DNA of 64,000 nt, from assembly GCF_030052815.1 (NCBI RefSeq), contig NC_079502.1, forward strand, positions 36,386,050-36,450,049. The letters are read 5' to 3'. The position numbers were made by a program, and so were the translations under genes. The stretch is from Hevea brasiliensis. Lineage: Eukaryota; Streptophyta; Magnoliopsida; Malpighiales; Euphorbiaceae. Shown piece after piece: positions 1 to 10,699 of the stretch (position 1 is the first letter of the stretch; the number at the start of each line of letters is the position of its first letter). The notes under the pieces are model-generated. The model did no database searches. It saw nothing but the letters and a program-made list of their open reading frames with translations, and was not told where the DNA came from.

Positions 1-385
1 AATATCTTAAAAGGCAGAACTTGAATTTCTAATTAACAGAAAAGGCTTTAGAAGCTGTTCAAGGGCTGCCATAGGTGTTCTTGGTGTGGACAAGGACAAC
101 ATCTGGTGTCCTGAAGACGAATCTCAAAGCGCGGACAGCTGCGAGACATCAAGAGGTTAGTGTAATCGTTCTTGATTTAATCTAGGGTTCTAAAATTAAT
201 CTGATTAATTTTAAAATCTTAAATGGCAAATACAGATCCAAAAACATATTAAAAGAGTTTTAATATGTTGTTTATCATTGAAATCAAATAGATAAAAATA
301 AATCTTGCATGGTGCATGTGACCCTAGGTGAAAATTTTTGAATTCAATGGTATAATCTTGTGTTTTTCACGCTTCCGTTCCTTCA
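1..385 (+). mobile_element. 3' end of a Copia-A LTR (element extends left of the window)
   Basis: The sequence matches the last ~385 nt of the two complete Copia-A elements in this window (compare 7827-8211 and 30899-31283) and ends at the same CTTCA terminus. It is followed directly by a gypsy LTR read in reverse, about 16 nt inside the end of that LTR, so the copia element inserted there. Because the bases after it are not a PBS, this is the 3' LTR of an element (or a solo LTR) lying mostly outside the window. Confidence 0.85.
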
Positions 386-1636
386 TCCATAAGTTGTAAT
401 ATGATCTCGTAGTATACCTAATAAATTACCATACTTCGCCTACCGATAACTTATTAAATATACTACAAGGGATTTTGATAGAACAATTTCATTTTTAAGT
501 CTAGCGTAGTGATGAAAATTTAAACTGAGTGTTTTCAAATCCAATATCTGTCATAAATCTTTTTAGGAATAATTAAGCATTTTAAAAGTTTTGCGATGAT
601 GCCATAAACTTTATTTGAAATTTATTTAACATTTAAAAGTTTTACAAAAATTTCAGTAGAGTGCTGGCTAGAAATTTAGAAACAGTCCTTCAAAACCTGC
701 AGAAAAACACTTTTTATAATTTATTTCAGCCAAAACTTCATTGAAAGCAACACAACCAAATCCCATCATAAAGATAATAATTCATTATGTACAATGCTCA
801 GAAAGAAATTTAAATACTTACATTCTATGAGGCAACAAAATTTACATTACAAAAGAAATTTACATACTTATGTCCCTAAATAATAGTACAATTTTTTTTT
901 TCATTTGATTACAATCCCAAAATAATATTACAAGTATTTCTGCACAACTGCTCGAATGTGGCTACATACATATAATTACTTGATTACACCAAAATTTAAT
1001 ATACAAGGGTATACCTATGCTATACCTGTAAAAAACTTCAATCCATTGCTTCAAGTGGCCTCACTCAGCTGTTATATCTTTTTTTTCATTTGCGACAGCA
1101 TACAAAGCTATCGCTGATCGGTGAACTCAGTGGTGCACAACAAATAAATTAAAATTTAATACAAAATATACTTTGACAAACCACAGCAAAAAGGCTCAAA
1201 ATATTTAAATTCTTCAAAACCCATAAAATCAAAATCGATAGTTCCATTCACACAAATTATTTGATGAATAACGTTTGATCAAGTAATAACAATTTATCCA
1301 ATTCATAATAAAGCAATTGAAATATTTATATTTTTCTTGAACTATGAAATAATGTATCATTTTGCAACCACTAATAAATATTTATTTCAATCACATTTTA
1401 TCAAGTATGCATAATTTAAGGATGTTGAAAACATTCACACAGTTTAGAGCATGACACTAATACAATGTCGGGTTGTACACCACGACAGAGCCAATTCATC
1501 CCAATAGCCAAAGGCTAATGAGGAATACCAAGGCTAGCTAGCACAATATATGAGTACTCATTCAATTCTTCCTTAACTGGCACATACCTCAACACTTCAG
1601 GCAGAGAGGGAATTCAATTCATCCCATTAGATAAGC

Positions 1637-1648
1637 CAATGAGGAATT
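1637..1648. repeat. Target-site duplication, left of SINE
   Basis: CAATGAGGAATT is repeated exactly at 1761-1772. The related G2 LTRs have one copy of a similar sequence and no insert at this place (about 49179 and 55988, opposite strand). Confidence 0.75.
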
Positions 1649-1760
1649 TTATTTTTTTATCATCAAGATACAGGGGAAAGGGGGAGGGGGAGTCTCAAAC
1701 CTGGCTTGGCCAGGATTCAAGAAGTGCCTTAAGCCACCAAGCTACGCGGGGCTAGGCAGT
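1649..1760 (-). mobile_element. Short tRNA-derived SINE (about 112 bp)
   Basis: Read on the minus strand, the element starts ACTGCCTAGCCCCGCGTAGC. It contains an RNA polymerase III A-box-like TAGCTTGGTGG and, about 45 nt later, a B-box-like GGTTTGAGACTCC. It ends in an A-rich tail (GATAAAAAAATAA). It is flanked by a perfect 12-bp duplication and is much more GC-rich than its surroundings. Related LTRs lack it. These are the hallmarks of a plant SINE copied by LINE machinery in trans. I cannot assign a named SINE family. Confidence 0.75.
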
Positions 1761-1772
1761 CAATGAGGAATT
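1761..1772. repeat. Target-site duplication, right of SINE
   Basis: Second exact copy of CAATGAGGAATT (first at 1637-1648). Confidence 0.75.
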
Positions 1773-4259
1773 CAGTCACATTGCCATGCCGACTACGAAT
1801 TCAAATCATATTCAAAATAATTTTTATTCACAAAAAAGTATTTACAAATCACTAAACATATTTAATCATTGTAAATTCATGCACAAGGTTGGCAACATAT
1901 CAAATTCACAATTTATAGTTCTCAAAACCATGCAATAAATTCTTAAATGCATAGAAGAAAACATAATTAAATTACACAAAGTCATTCAATGACTTAAAGT
2001 TCTTGTACACGAGAAAATATAATTATCAAGTTCATTCAAAACACATTATAAATTTAAAATATAAAAATAGGCTAGTTGTGCACAAACCTCCTATCTAGGC
2101 TTGACTTAGTTCAATTCCTCCTCCTTTTTTGGAGGCTCCTTTTCCACTGAAACACCTAATTAAAGTGTTTCAATATCTATTCAATTTATTTCTAACTAAT
2201 AAATTCAACAATTAAATTTTGTACTCTTAATTTATCCACCAAAATTTATAACTTTTGAGTTCTTTGCAATTGTTGTATTTATGATTACTATTCACTTCAC
2301 TATTTAAGTCAAAATGTTGACTTTTTCATCTTTAATAGGTATGTTAGTTCTAAATTTACCCACATACCACATTTTGGGTCACAATGATGTTGGCATTGAT
2401 TGCCAATTGAATTTTTAAGCTCCTTAAGTGAAACTCTAAAAATTTAATTTTGGGTTACTTGTTTCTACTATTCCATTGGATCTTCTACAGTGGGAATTTG
2501 GCTGACTTCCCTTCATCAAAGTTGATCCTTAATATCTTAGCTTTAATTCTCTTTTTGAATCACTCTATTTGAAGTTTTGTAGCTCAATTTATGCCTCTTT
2601 TTCTAAGGCTGGCCGGATTGGTCCAAACGCAGAATTTCTGGGCAGAAAATGGTTCGACAGTTTTAGTATCCTAACTGCGGCTAGCTTTTTGGATGGGTTA
2701 TGGTCAAAATTTAGGTTTGTGTTCTTCATAAAAGTTTTTCTAAATTGTCTAAGCTTTCCATTGGTATAAAATTTAGATCAATTGGACATTTCTACGCTGC
2801 GTTATGACTATTTGAACAAATACTATTCATTTGGTCATTTTCCAAAGATAGCTTGAGTGTTACCCGGATTGAGACAATTTTCAAGTCAACTTAAATTAGT
2901 TTTCTGGGAAGGGTTTCTTCACAAAAAATGTTGCATTATGTGTCTAATTTCACCTCTAATTGGCCTTACACCAATTGGAGCTACACAAATCCAATTAGGT
3001 TTGTCCAAACACCCTGGACTCTAATGGTCCAGCTTCACAACCACTAGGCAGCTCAATAATTTCACAGTCCAATGCCACATTTAATCCCAAATTAAGGTCA
3101 AATCATGCCAATTGGTCATCAATTGACCTTAAGAACCCTAATTTACCATTAATTTTGCAAAACCCTAATTCTTCCTCAAACCCTAATTCCCAAATTCTTA
3201 AATCTTACTTAAAACATAATAATTGTTGTTACATGTCTCATATTCACATTCAAAGTCACCCATAAACAATTTTAATTCATTCAAAACTCATTAAACACTT
3301 CAATCATCAAGGTTTCCAAAAATTGAAGTTGGTCCATACATGGGAATTTTCTTTCAATTCCTTAAATTTCCAACTCAATTCATGCTCCTAACATGAAATC
3401 TAAAGAGAAAGTAAAGAGAAATAGCACTAACCTTTTAATGAGCTTCTCTGACTTCTTAATCCTTCACTTTCTTAGCTTTTCTTGGCAGCCAAACACTTTC
3501 CCAAGAGATGTAGATAAGTTTTAATGAAGGTAATTTAGGGTTTAGTGGTGTGAATCATGGGAATGGAAGAGAGATGAAAGAAAATTTTCATGGAGAGAGA
3601 GAGGAGGTTTTGGCCAGCCATGGACAAGGAGGAAGACAACTGAATTTTGGTTGTATTTATCTCATTTTATTTGTTTTAAATATGCTTGTTGAAATTTGAT
3701 TGGTTAGATATTTTAAATTTATTTATTATGACATCATGCTTATGTCATAATTTATTTTAATTTCTATTTTCTTTTCTTCTTTCTTTCGTTCATTTTATGT
3801 CATATAATTCACTTACTCACATGGAAAAGTTAGTCAAAAATCTTCTCTAAAGGCAAAATGACCAAAATGCCCTTCGTTTTGCTTAACGAGCTAAAATCGT
3901 CTGTACTAATAGATTTAATTTTCCTTATGTTATCTTAGCAATTAATTATCATCAAAACCTCAATAACGCTTCCCTAGAGTCTCGAAAATTATTTCACGGG
4001 GTTTTTCTTGGGTCTAGGGTTGCTAACGACCTTTACCATTACTTCCCATTAGGTCACCCATCGCTGGGGCTATGACTCATTTAACCAATTATGCTTTGTT
4101 TTCTTTATTTCCATTTCACCCTCATATAATTGCTATTAATTTTTGTTTAGGGCTTTTCTAGATGACTTAAATATGGTTTTAAGCACCTTGACTGTCCGAA
4201 CCGACTCTGATCACTAAAACAGTAGACTGTACGAAACTGCCTACTATGTGGGCGTTATA

Positions 4260-5271
4260 ATGACTTCGTGCCATTTCGTGATTTATGGCGTTTAGTGCCA
4301 TTTTGTGATATTATGGTTTTGGCCATTTTGTTATATTTGACACATTCGTCTTTATGCCTGATTCTATTATGGCTTGTTAGCCGTTCTATTGCACACCTAG
4401 CAGACACTATGTGACTAATGGTGTGACGGCTCGAGGTACTAGGTACTTAGTGCCAGTGACGGCTTGAGGTATTAGTTACTCAGTGCCAGTTTACCCTTTT
4501 ATCCAGTCCAGTCAACTGGTATAGGTTACTTGGGCAATCAAAATAAGTCTTAAAAATTTATAACTAAATAAAGAACAAAAAAGGCACTAAATTAAGAATA
4601 TTACGAATAATTACCAAAAATCCAGTCTGAATGAAATTACAGAAAAAAAATTTTTTTTTTGCATATTTATTTATTTAGTTTGTTTTTATTTTATATTGGC
4701 ACCACTAAGCTGTATTGCATAGCGTGTCACTTTTTGCCACGCGTAGGTACTGGAGATACAAATAAAGAGCCCAGCAGACCTTAAATTGGGTGAGAGTTCA
4801 TATCTGAATTGAATCCGGTGTCACCTCCACTGTAGTATATTTTGGTAGGACCACTAGGCTTCGTGAGATATTTTGTATTTTGTATTTTGTGGTTAGAGTA
4901 TCATTTTATCATGCAAATTATGTAAATTAATGAAATTGAGTATTTCCTTTATGAATGTGAGTCTGAATTTAATTATGTATGGAATGGATGAAAATTTGAG
5001 TTTGAGATAAATGAGATGAAGCTTGAGACTATAAAAAAAAATAATAAAAATTGTGGTTGAATTTATTATTGAGATTTTAAACAGGTGGGATTCGTCAAAA
5101 CCATGAATAAATCAGGTGAAACTCCGTCAGTTTCTTCAGTTAATAAATTGACCCAAAATTAAATATGTTAAATGTGATTAAATAAAATGAAATAAGATAA
5201 GTTAAGGTGCTCTAGCACCGAGTGTGACATGCTTGGCTCAGCTACGCTGTAGGTGGGTAAGGGGTGTCACA
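4260..5271 (+). repeat. 3' part of the 5' LTR of gypsy element G1
   Basis: This ends AGGGGTGTCACA at 5271, immediately followed by TTTAGTGGTATCAGAAC, the usual LTR/PBS junction of plant chromovirus-type (Tekay/Del-like) gypsy elements. It shows clear block homology to the last ~1 kb of the bigLTR LTRs: the GTATAGGTTACTTGGGCAA block near 4520, the hairpin pair at 4704-4745, and the GGTGTCACCTC block near 4818. The left part of the LTR is displaced by the reverse-oriented LTR ending at 4259. Confidence 0.8.
4704..4745 (+). other. Paired hairpin in G1 LTR
   Basis: CTAAGC and GCATAG can pair around a short loop, followed by GCGTGTC pairing with GCCACGC across a T-rich loop. The same two adjacent stem-loops occur at the equivalent place in every gypsy LTR of the window, with different bases but preserved pairing. 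Confidence 0.55.
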
Positions 5272-5276
5272 TTTAG

Positions 5277-5288
5277 TGGTATCAGAAC
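5277..5288 (+). other. Primer-binding site of G1
   Basis: TGGTATCAGAAC lies 5 nt after the LTR end. It resembles the tRNA-Met-complementary PBS TGGTATCAGAGC, with one change (G to A). Confidence 0.75.
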
Positions 5289-5456
5289 ACGGTTTAGGCG
5301 GTTCTGGGTTTAAATAGAGTACATACCATACATTGCATTTGCAAGAGTTGAGGTGACACTAATATAGATATGTTTATCTTTGATTATTTTGGTTAGGATA
5401 TAGATTCGACCTCGTAGAGAGTAGTAGAGGAAGAGGTGGTGAGTCATGCTCCACCT

Positions 5457-6100
5457 ATGGCTGAAGCTGGAGGCAAGGGAGCTCCTGCTCCACCAATACC
5501 TGAGGGACTTGCACAACCCCAACAGGCCTTATTTGAGCAGATGATGGCCTTTTTCAGACAAATGATGGGGGCAATCCCAACAATCTCGCCACCACAACTA
5601 ACACCATAGAATGTCCCATTTGGAAAAGTTGAGAAAGTATGGGGCTGTGGACTTTCTGGGAAAGAAATAAGATGATCCCATGGCAGCTAAAAATTGGTTA
5701 GAAAGAATGGAAAAGATACTAAGACAACTTCACTGCACCATAGAGCAGAACCTAGAGGGTGTTGTGTCCTTGCTTCAGGATGATGTTTATCAGCGGTGGG
5801 ACACAGTATCTAGGGAGGTGCAACCATACCAGATCACATGGAAATTTTTCCTCATGGAGTTTAAAAAGAAGTACGTCAGTAATGTGTATGTAGAAGAAAA
5901 AAGAAGGGAACTCATCAGTCTGAGGCAGAGGCAGTTGTCAGTGGTAGAGTATGAGAGAGAGTGTGTTAGACTGAGTAGATATGGAAGGGAAATAGTACCC
6001 ACAGAGGTTGAGAAGTATAGAAGATTTGAAGAAGGGTTGAATGATAACATCAAATTTCTCAAAGAAGGGTTGAGAATTACAGATTTTGCTCAGTTAGTTA
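5457..6100 (+). pseudogene. gag: G1 gag, 5' part (broken; interrupted by Copia-A1)
   Basis: This is a Ty3/gypsy Gag relic. A proline/alanine-rich N-terminal stretch with PAPPIPEG and FEQMMAFFRQMM is followed by a stop near 5607, a frame change, and another stop at 5669-5671. From 5680 a 170-codon open stretch carries the Retrotrans_gag capsid signature: AAKNWLERMEKIL, VVSLLQDDVYQRWDTV and LSVVEYERECVRLSRYG, which fit the chromovirus Tekay type. The true start is uncertain. The reading frame enters the Copia-A1 LTR at 6101. The missing C-terminal part, including the zinc knuckle, resumes at 31284. The stops and frameshift make this inactive. Confidence 0.8.
6096..6100. repeat. Target-site duplication, left of Copia-A1
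   Basis: AGTTA is repeated exactly at 31284-31288, directly after the 3' LTR of Copia-A1. Confidence 0.9.
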
Positions 6101-8211
6101 TGTTAGTAGTATGTCCTAGAGCATATCATTTGGTATGTATCTTGTACATATTTTTATTAATAAAAGGCATTTCCACTTTTCCATTTACATAATATATTTA
6201 GGTGTAATAGAAAATGTCCATTGATATTTTGTTAGAAATATTATTCTTAAGTTATTAAGAATATAAGTGACAATATTTCTAGCACAAAGTATCATAAATA
6301 GGTTCACAGTCGAGGATACTTCATAATAAGGACATGACTTATCCAGAAAGATTGTATTCATGTTTGTTCCCAAGTTATTTATATGAGATATAAGTAAAAT
6401 GGAATGGTGAGTCTCATGCCATATAACAAACATGATAGGCACTTATAAATGATAAGTAGGCCGAACCAGTGACACTTATGACAAGCACATGGAGTTTACT
6501 CTTGTCAATGTTTTGTCATAAATCATATCGGTGCATATAATCTTTAGACCTGAGATAGTACAGTTATATTATATATAGGTAGTTTGAGTTTGATACTGCT
6601 TTCATACTTGTACTATGTATGGGTATATGGGCATGTGTTGGCTCCTACTAGTTATATATGGAGGTAGGTGTTGATCAAGATGGAATCTGTTCCTCTAAGT
6701 AAATAGAGATAAAATCCTATGTTCATTTAATTGTTCTTGATGTTTCAAGTTCCTGGCCAGGACAGATAGATTTATTCAGAAAAAAGTTTCTGATTAGAAA
6801 ATCCTTTTAATCAAGAACTGGAATTAAAAGAGAACATAATATTCATAGCAAATGGAGTTTGACATAAACCATGACTCCAGCTTGAGTTAGGATTTCGTAA
6901 CAGAGAGATTCTAGTGCATGGTAACATATGATTATAGGTTCATTTAAGGTAAACCTTATTACTAATTGGGTGGCCATGGCATGCTATGCTAGGTGTTAAC
7001 CATGGTCTATGAGGTTTATAAAATGATTTAGAGAAATCATTTATGGTAAGAAAGAGTTTTGATGATATTAAGAGTTGATATCATGTCTCATTGCCAATTA
7101 GTGATGAGCCTAGTAAGTCACACACATACACAAGTTATCACCTATTTAAATATGATTTAATTAATTAATTAAAGAGTTTACTTGGTTAATTAAATAGGTT
7201 TGGTTTGCAATTAAATTGCAAAGTCCCTAGCATGACTTGAAACCAAATCTAGATTATTGGATGTTTAGTATAAATTAAATTTATATTTAAAGTGTTTAAA
7301 TATGAATTTAATTAATGAGAAATTAATTAATAGAGATTAATTAATTAATTTATATTTTATATAAATTAATTAGAAGAAGAAAAATAATTATTTTGGGTTA
7401 AGAACTCAAAATTAAGACACAGGGGAATTTTGGTCATTTCACAGCGTGACACGTGGCACCATGAGATGGTGACACATGGGATTACACATAAGCTTGCCAA
7501 ATGTTTTTTTTTTAATGATGTAAGATGATTAAAATCAAGATTAAATATAGGTTTGACACTTGGCACAATGTGATTGGGTCACTTAAACCTAGAGCTAATC
7601 AAAGGGTGACATGTGGCAAGGGTTTAATGTGTTAACCTAGCTATTTAAGTGTGATTATGAAAAGAAAAATAACCAGCAGCCACTTCTCTCCTTTTTCATG
7701 CCACTTTAAGGCTTTTCATCTATTCTTCTTCATCTCTCATCAATTCAAAGAGATTAGCTATCAATCTCTTGTATTAAGAACACTAGAAATTGTTTCTAGT
7801 GTCCTGTTTACATCTCTAATCTCTTAAAAAGCAGAACTTGAATTTCTAATTAATAGAAAAAGCTTTAGAAGCTGTTCAAGGGCTGCCATAGGTGTTCTTA
7901 GTGTGGACAACCTAGAGGGACAACATCTAGTGTCCTGAAGATGAATCTCAAAGGCGCAGACACGCTGCAGTGCATCAAGAGATTAGTGTAATCGTTCTTG
8001 ATTTAATCTAGGGTTCTAAAATTAATCTGATTAATTTTAAAATCTTAAATGGAAAATACAGATCCAAAAGCATATTAAAAGAGTTTTAATATGTTGTTTG
8101 TCATTGAAATTAAATAGATAAAAATAAATCTTGCATGATGCATGTGACCCTAGGTGAAAATTTTTGAATTCAATGGTATAAACTTATGTTTTTCACACTT
8201 CCGTTCCTTCA
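6101..8211 (+). repeat. 5' LTR of Copia-A1 (2,111 bp)
   Basis: It starts TGTTAGTAGTATG and ends CCGTTCCTTCA. Near the left end (6234-6280) there are nested inverted repeats, AGAAATATT...AATATTTCT around ATTCTTAA...TTAAGAAT. Further on there are runs of TTAATTAATTAA. Four TGACAC/TGACAT-type motifs precede a TATA-like TATTTAAG. A minus-strand open frame of 85 codons (6185-6442) recurs in all LTR copies but has no recognisable domain and is probably fortuitous. Confidence 0.92.
7447..7650 (+). promoter_or_regulatory. Copia-A LTR promoter region with four G-box-like motifs and a TATA-like box
   Basis: TGACACGTGGC (7447-7457), TGACACATGG (7470-7479), TGACACTTGGC (7554-7564) and TGACATGTGGC (7607-7617) are variants of one 11-mer. 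The first contains a true G-box/ABRE core (CACGTG). A TATTTAAG element follows at 7642. In plants, CACGTG cores bind bZIP or bHLH factors, so stress or hormone control of the element is plausible but inferred. The G-box core is kept at 30519-30529 and 47706-47716 but is CACATG at 39834-39844. Confidence 0.5.
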
Positions 8212-8213
8212 AT

Positions 8214-8225
8214 TGGTATCAGAGC
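8214..8225 (+). other. Primer-binding site of Copia-A1
   Basis: TGGTATCAGAGC begins 2 nt after the LTR end. It is the standard initiator-tRNA-Met-type PBS of plant copia elements. Copia-A2 has the same PBS starting at 40585. Confidence 0.88.
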
Positions 8226-8478
8226 CACTATATTTGCCATTTAGATTGTTGATTATATGATTTAATTGTGTGATTTGATCTGAGATGATTGATCCATTGC
8301 TGGTTGTAATGGATGTGTGGCGGCACACATGGTGAAGCCACCATTGGTGGCGGCAACAATGGTTCTTCAAGGTGGTGCAAGGTTTGCTTTTTAATTTACA
8401 ATTGTTGTATGATCTAAAAACTCATCCTATGTCTAATTAAATTTTTTAATTAGAATTTTAATCACACAATTAAATTAT

Positions 8479-8784
8479 GATTCAAATCAAAATTTTAAAA
8501 TTTGTTTGAATGTGATTCAAATCTGAATTTTAAAAGTTGTTTGAATGTGATTCAAATCTGAATTTTTAAAGTTGTTTGAATCATATTTAAATCTGATTTT
8601 TTAAAATTGATTGATTAAAATTCAGATTTGATTTTTTAAAAAATGTTTGAATGTGATTCAAATCTGAATTTTTAAAGTTATTTGAATGTGATTCAAATCT
8701 GAATTTTTAAATTTATTTGAATGAGATTCAAATCTGAATTTTTAAATTTATTTGAATCATATTCAAGTTTGGATTTTTAAGTTG
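8479..8784 (+). repeat. Tandem ~35-bp hairpin repeats in Copia-A1 leader
   Basis: About nine imperfect units occur, most of the form TTTGAATGTGATTCAAATCT followed by a GAATTTTTAAAGTTG-like tail. Each canonical unit is a perfect inverted repeat, TTTGAAT-GTG-ATTCAAA. Units with changed arms (for example TTTGAATCATATTTAAA) partly keep the pairing. A matching array lies in Copia-A2 at 40851-41192. Confidence 0.75.
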
Positions 8785-9964
8785 AATATGAGATATTCAA
8801 TTTAATTTAAGTATGTATGTTTTATTTAATTGTTAAATAGTGATATGCATGATGGATGATCATGGACTATAAAAGACCAATGTGATTGGATTTATTTCTT
8901 TTATGTTTCTTTGGGATTGTAAATTAATTAATTTATTTTAATTTATTTTGGGCATGTATTATTAAGTTTGTAATAATTTTTGGGTTGTAATTTCATTTAT
9001 TTAAGTTCTTATAAATTCGCCTTGGTATGCCAAGGATTACCATGTAATATTGGATTGCAAGAAGTTCAAGGAGGTCAAGAGCATTGGTGGGACTAGTGGG
9101 AGGAATTCAAGATCAAGTGTTGATTATGTACTCCTTCAGCAATTCTTGTAAAATGAATGAATGAATAAAATGCACCTAGGAATGCCCTGATTCAATTCTT
9201 GGTGGCTCAGAATTAAATCCCTTAGAAAGTCCATGATCATACCATATTTATTGCTTATCCATGAATGCATGAGATGTATGGGAATGTATGCTATTATATG
9301 ATATATGCATGCTAATTGGATAATGTGCAAAGTGAGACATTAATAGTAATTAGAATGACCATAAAATCTTCCAAACAAATGATTAAGTTGGAAATGCTAT
9401 AATTAAAGTAATTATAACATAAGCCCTCCATTGGGGAAAATATTTTAAGAAATTTTAAATAGTTGCCTAAGATGCAATTAATTTAAGAGATTTTCTTAAG
9501 AATAATTGTTAAGCATGAGATGTTGTAAATATGTAAATGGTTTAGTGGGCAATATTGGATGTACCCGAGGACATTAAAATTATTTGCATAATTACTGGCT
9601 CAATGGGATCAACTTAACTAATGCAAGATAAGTCAATAATGGATGTACCTGAGATTTTGAGCATTAGGGGCCAGGTAAAGGATTGAACCTCACATGAGAT
9701 GTGATGGGCAAGGAGTTGCTCACTTATAGTTTATTGTAATTCCAATAATGGATGTACCTGAGGATGATCAATAGAATTATAAGAATTCAATCACCCACTA
9801 GAAATCCATCCAACTAGGATTTCCGTTTTCTACTTTGGATGTGTAGGATTCACTAATTTAGTGGGAGGACCAATTTGATTAAAAGACTATAATCATTTTG
9901 GTTAATTACATGATACATTTACTAATTAATCTAGTTATTTTCTACAGTTAATTTTATGATAAAA

Positions 9965-10699
9965 ATGAGCACAAAACAACCACCACCATCCAATATCCTT
10001 GCAAGCATACTTGATCACAATAGGTTTACAGGACCTAATATGTATGATTGGCTAAGAAATTTGAAACTTGTCCTGAACCTTAAACATATAGGATATGATC
10101 TAGATTCAAATGTTCCTGGTCCCTTACCTCCAGAGGCCACACACGAGGAACATGAAACTTTGGACAAGTGGAAGGAGCATGATATGAGAGCTAAGTGTTA
10201 CATGCTTGCTTCCATGAGTAATGAGTTACAGAAGCAACATGAGAACATGCAGAGTGCGAGTGAGATCCTCCTTCACCTACAAGAGTTGTATGGTGAGCAC
10301 AGTAGGAATGCTAGGTATGAGATATCTAGACAGCTATTCCATGTGAGGATGTCTGAGGGACAGAATGCTGGGGATCATTTCCATAAGATGATTCGACTGA
10401 TTGAGCAGTTGGAACATCTTGACTTCAACATGGATTTCCAACTACAAACGGATTTGATCCTTCAGTCCCTTACTGAGTCTTTTGGGAATTTTGTGACAAA
10501 TTTCCATATGGCTAAACAGGAATGCACCTTAGCTGGTTTACTCAACATGCTGGTTATTGCCCAAAAGAATATGCCAGGCAATAAAGGAAAAGAGGTAGCT
10601 TTGGTTGCATCTTCTTCTGCTGTAAAGTCCAACAAGAAGAAGGGCAATAAGAAAAAGAAACCTCAGATTCCTGGTACTTCCAAGAAAATAGCTAAATAG
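9965..10699 (+). pseudogene. gag: Copia-A1 gag (premature stop)
   Basis: This is the Gag of a Ty1/copia element. I take the start at 9965 (MSTKQPPPSN) rather than the ATG at 9956, because only the 9965 ATG is conserved in Copia-A2 (42370). The N-terminal part (ILASILDHNRFTGPNMYDWL) and the central helical region (RAKCYMLASMSNELQKQHE, LYGEHSRNARYEISRQLF) fit the copia Gag/UBN2 type, followed by a lysine-rich linker. A TAG at 10697-10699 ends the frame where Copia-A2 reads CAG. The frame is otherwise open through 10700-11036, so a single change separates Gag from the zinc knuckle and protease. Confidence 0.88.

Larger units (their letters stand above)
386..4259 (-). mobile_element. Ty3/gypsy LTR in reverse orientation, related to the G2 family
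   Basis: Read on the minus strand, this begins TATAACGCCC at 4259 (decayed TGTAACGCCC) and carries the landmarks of the other gypsy LTRs here. These are the 'GAGCC..CAGCGATGGGTGAC' block near 4060, a GGGCATTTTGGTCATTTTGCC block near 3860, TTTCAGTGGAAAAGG near 2145, the paired hairpin near 1092-1135, and the block with TACCGATAGGCGAAG near 440. It stops about 16 nt short of the expected 3' end because a copia element interrupts it. It is more diverged than the forward G2 LTRs: its 5' half is nearer the bigLTR family and its 3' half nearer G2. Whether it is a solo LTR cannot be decided inside the window. The short ORF at 2569-2769 lies in this non-coding LTR and is not a credible gene. Confidence 0.75.
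8212..9964 (+). other. Long untranslated leader of Copia-A1
   Basis: About 1.75 kb separates the PBS from the gag start. Besides the hairpin repeat (8479-8784) it contains three recurrences of a 'GGATGTACC(C/T)GAGG' motif (near 9567, 9640 and 9744) but no convincing coding frame. It ends in a splice-acceptor-like TATTTTCTACAG about 17 nt upstream of the gag ATG. The same layout is present in Copia-A2. Confidence 0.6.

Noticed and set aside
2569..2769. 66-codon ORF as a possible host gene
   Set aside because: It lies inside a reverse gypsy LTR, has no recognisable domain, and its frame is not conserved in related LTRs.
7301..7375. TTAATTAATTAA runs as a regulatory operator or replication origin
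   Set aside because: Simple AT-rich palindromic sequence common in plant LTRs. Nothing specific supports a function.
8479..8784. Regularly spaced repeats as a CRISPR array
   Set aside because: The repeats are contiguous and imperfect with no unique spacers, and they lie in a plant retroelement leader.
9956..9964. Upstream ATG at 9956 as the Copia-A1 gag start
   Set aside because: Copia-A2 has CTG at that position, while the ATG at 9965 (42370 in Copia-A2) is shared.
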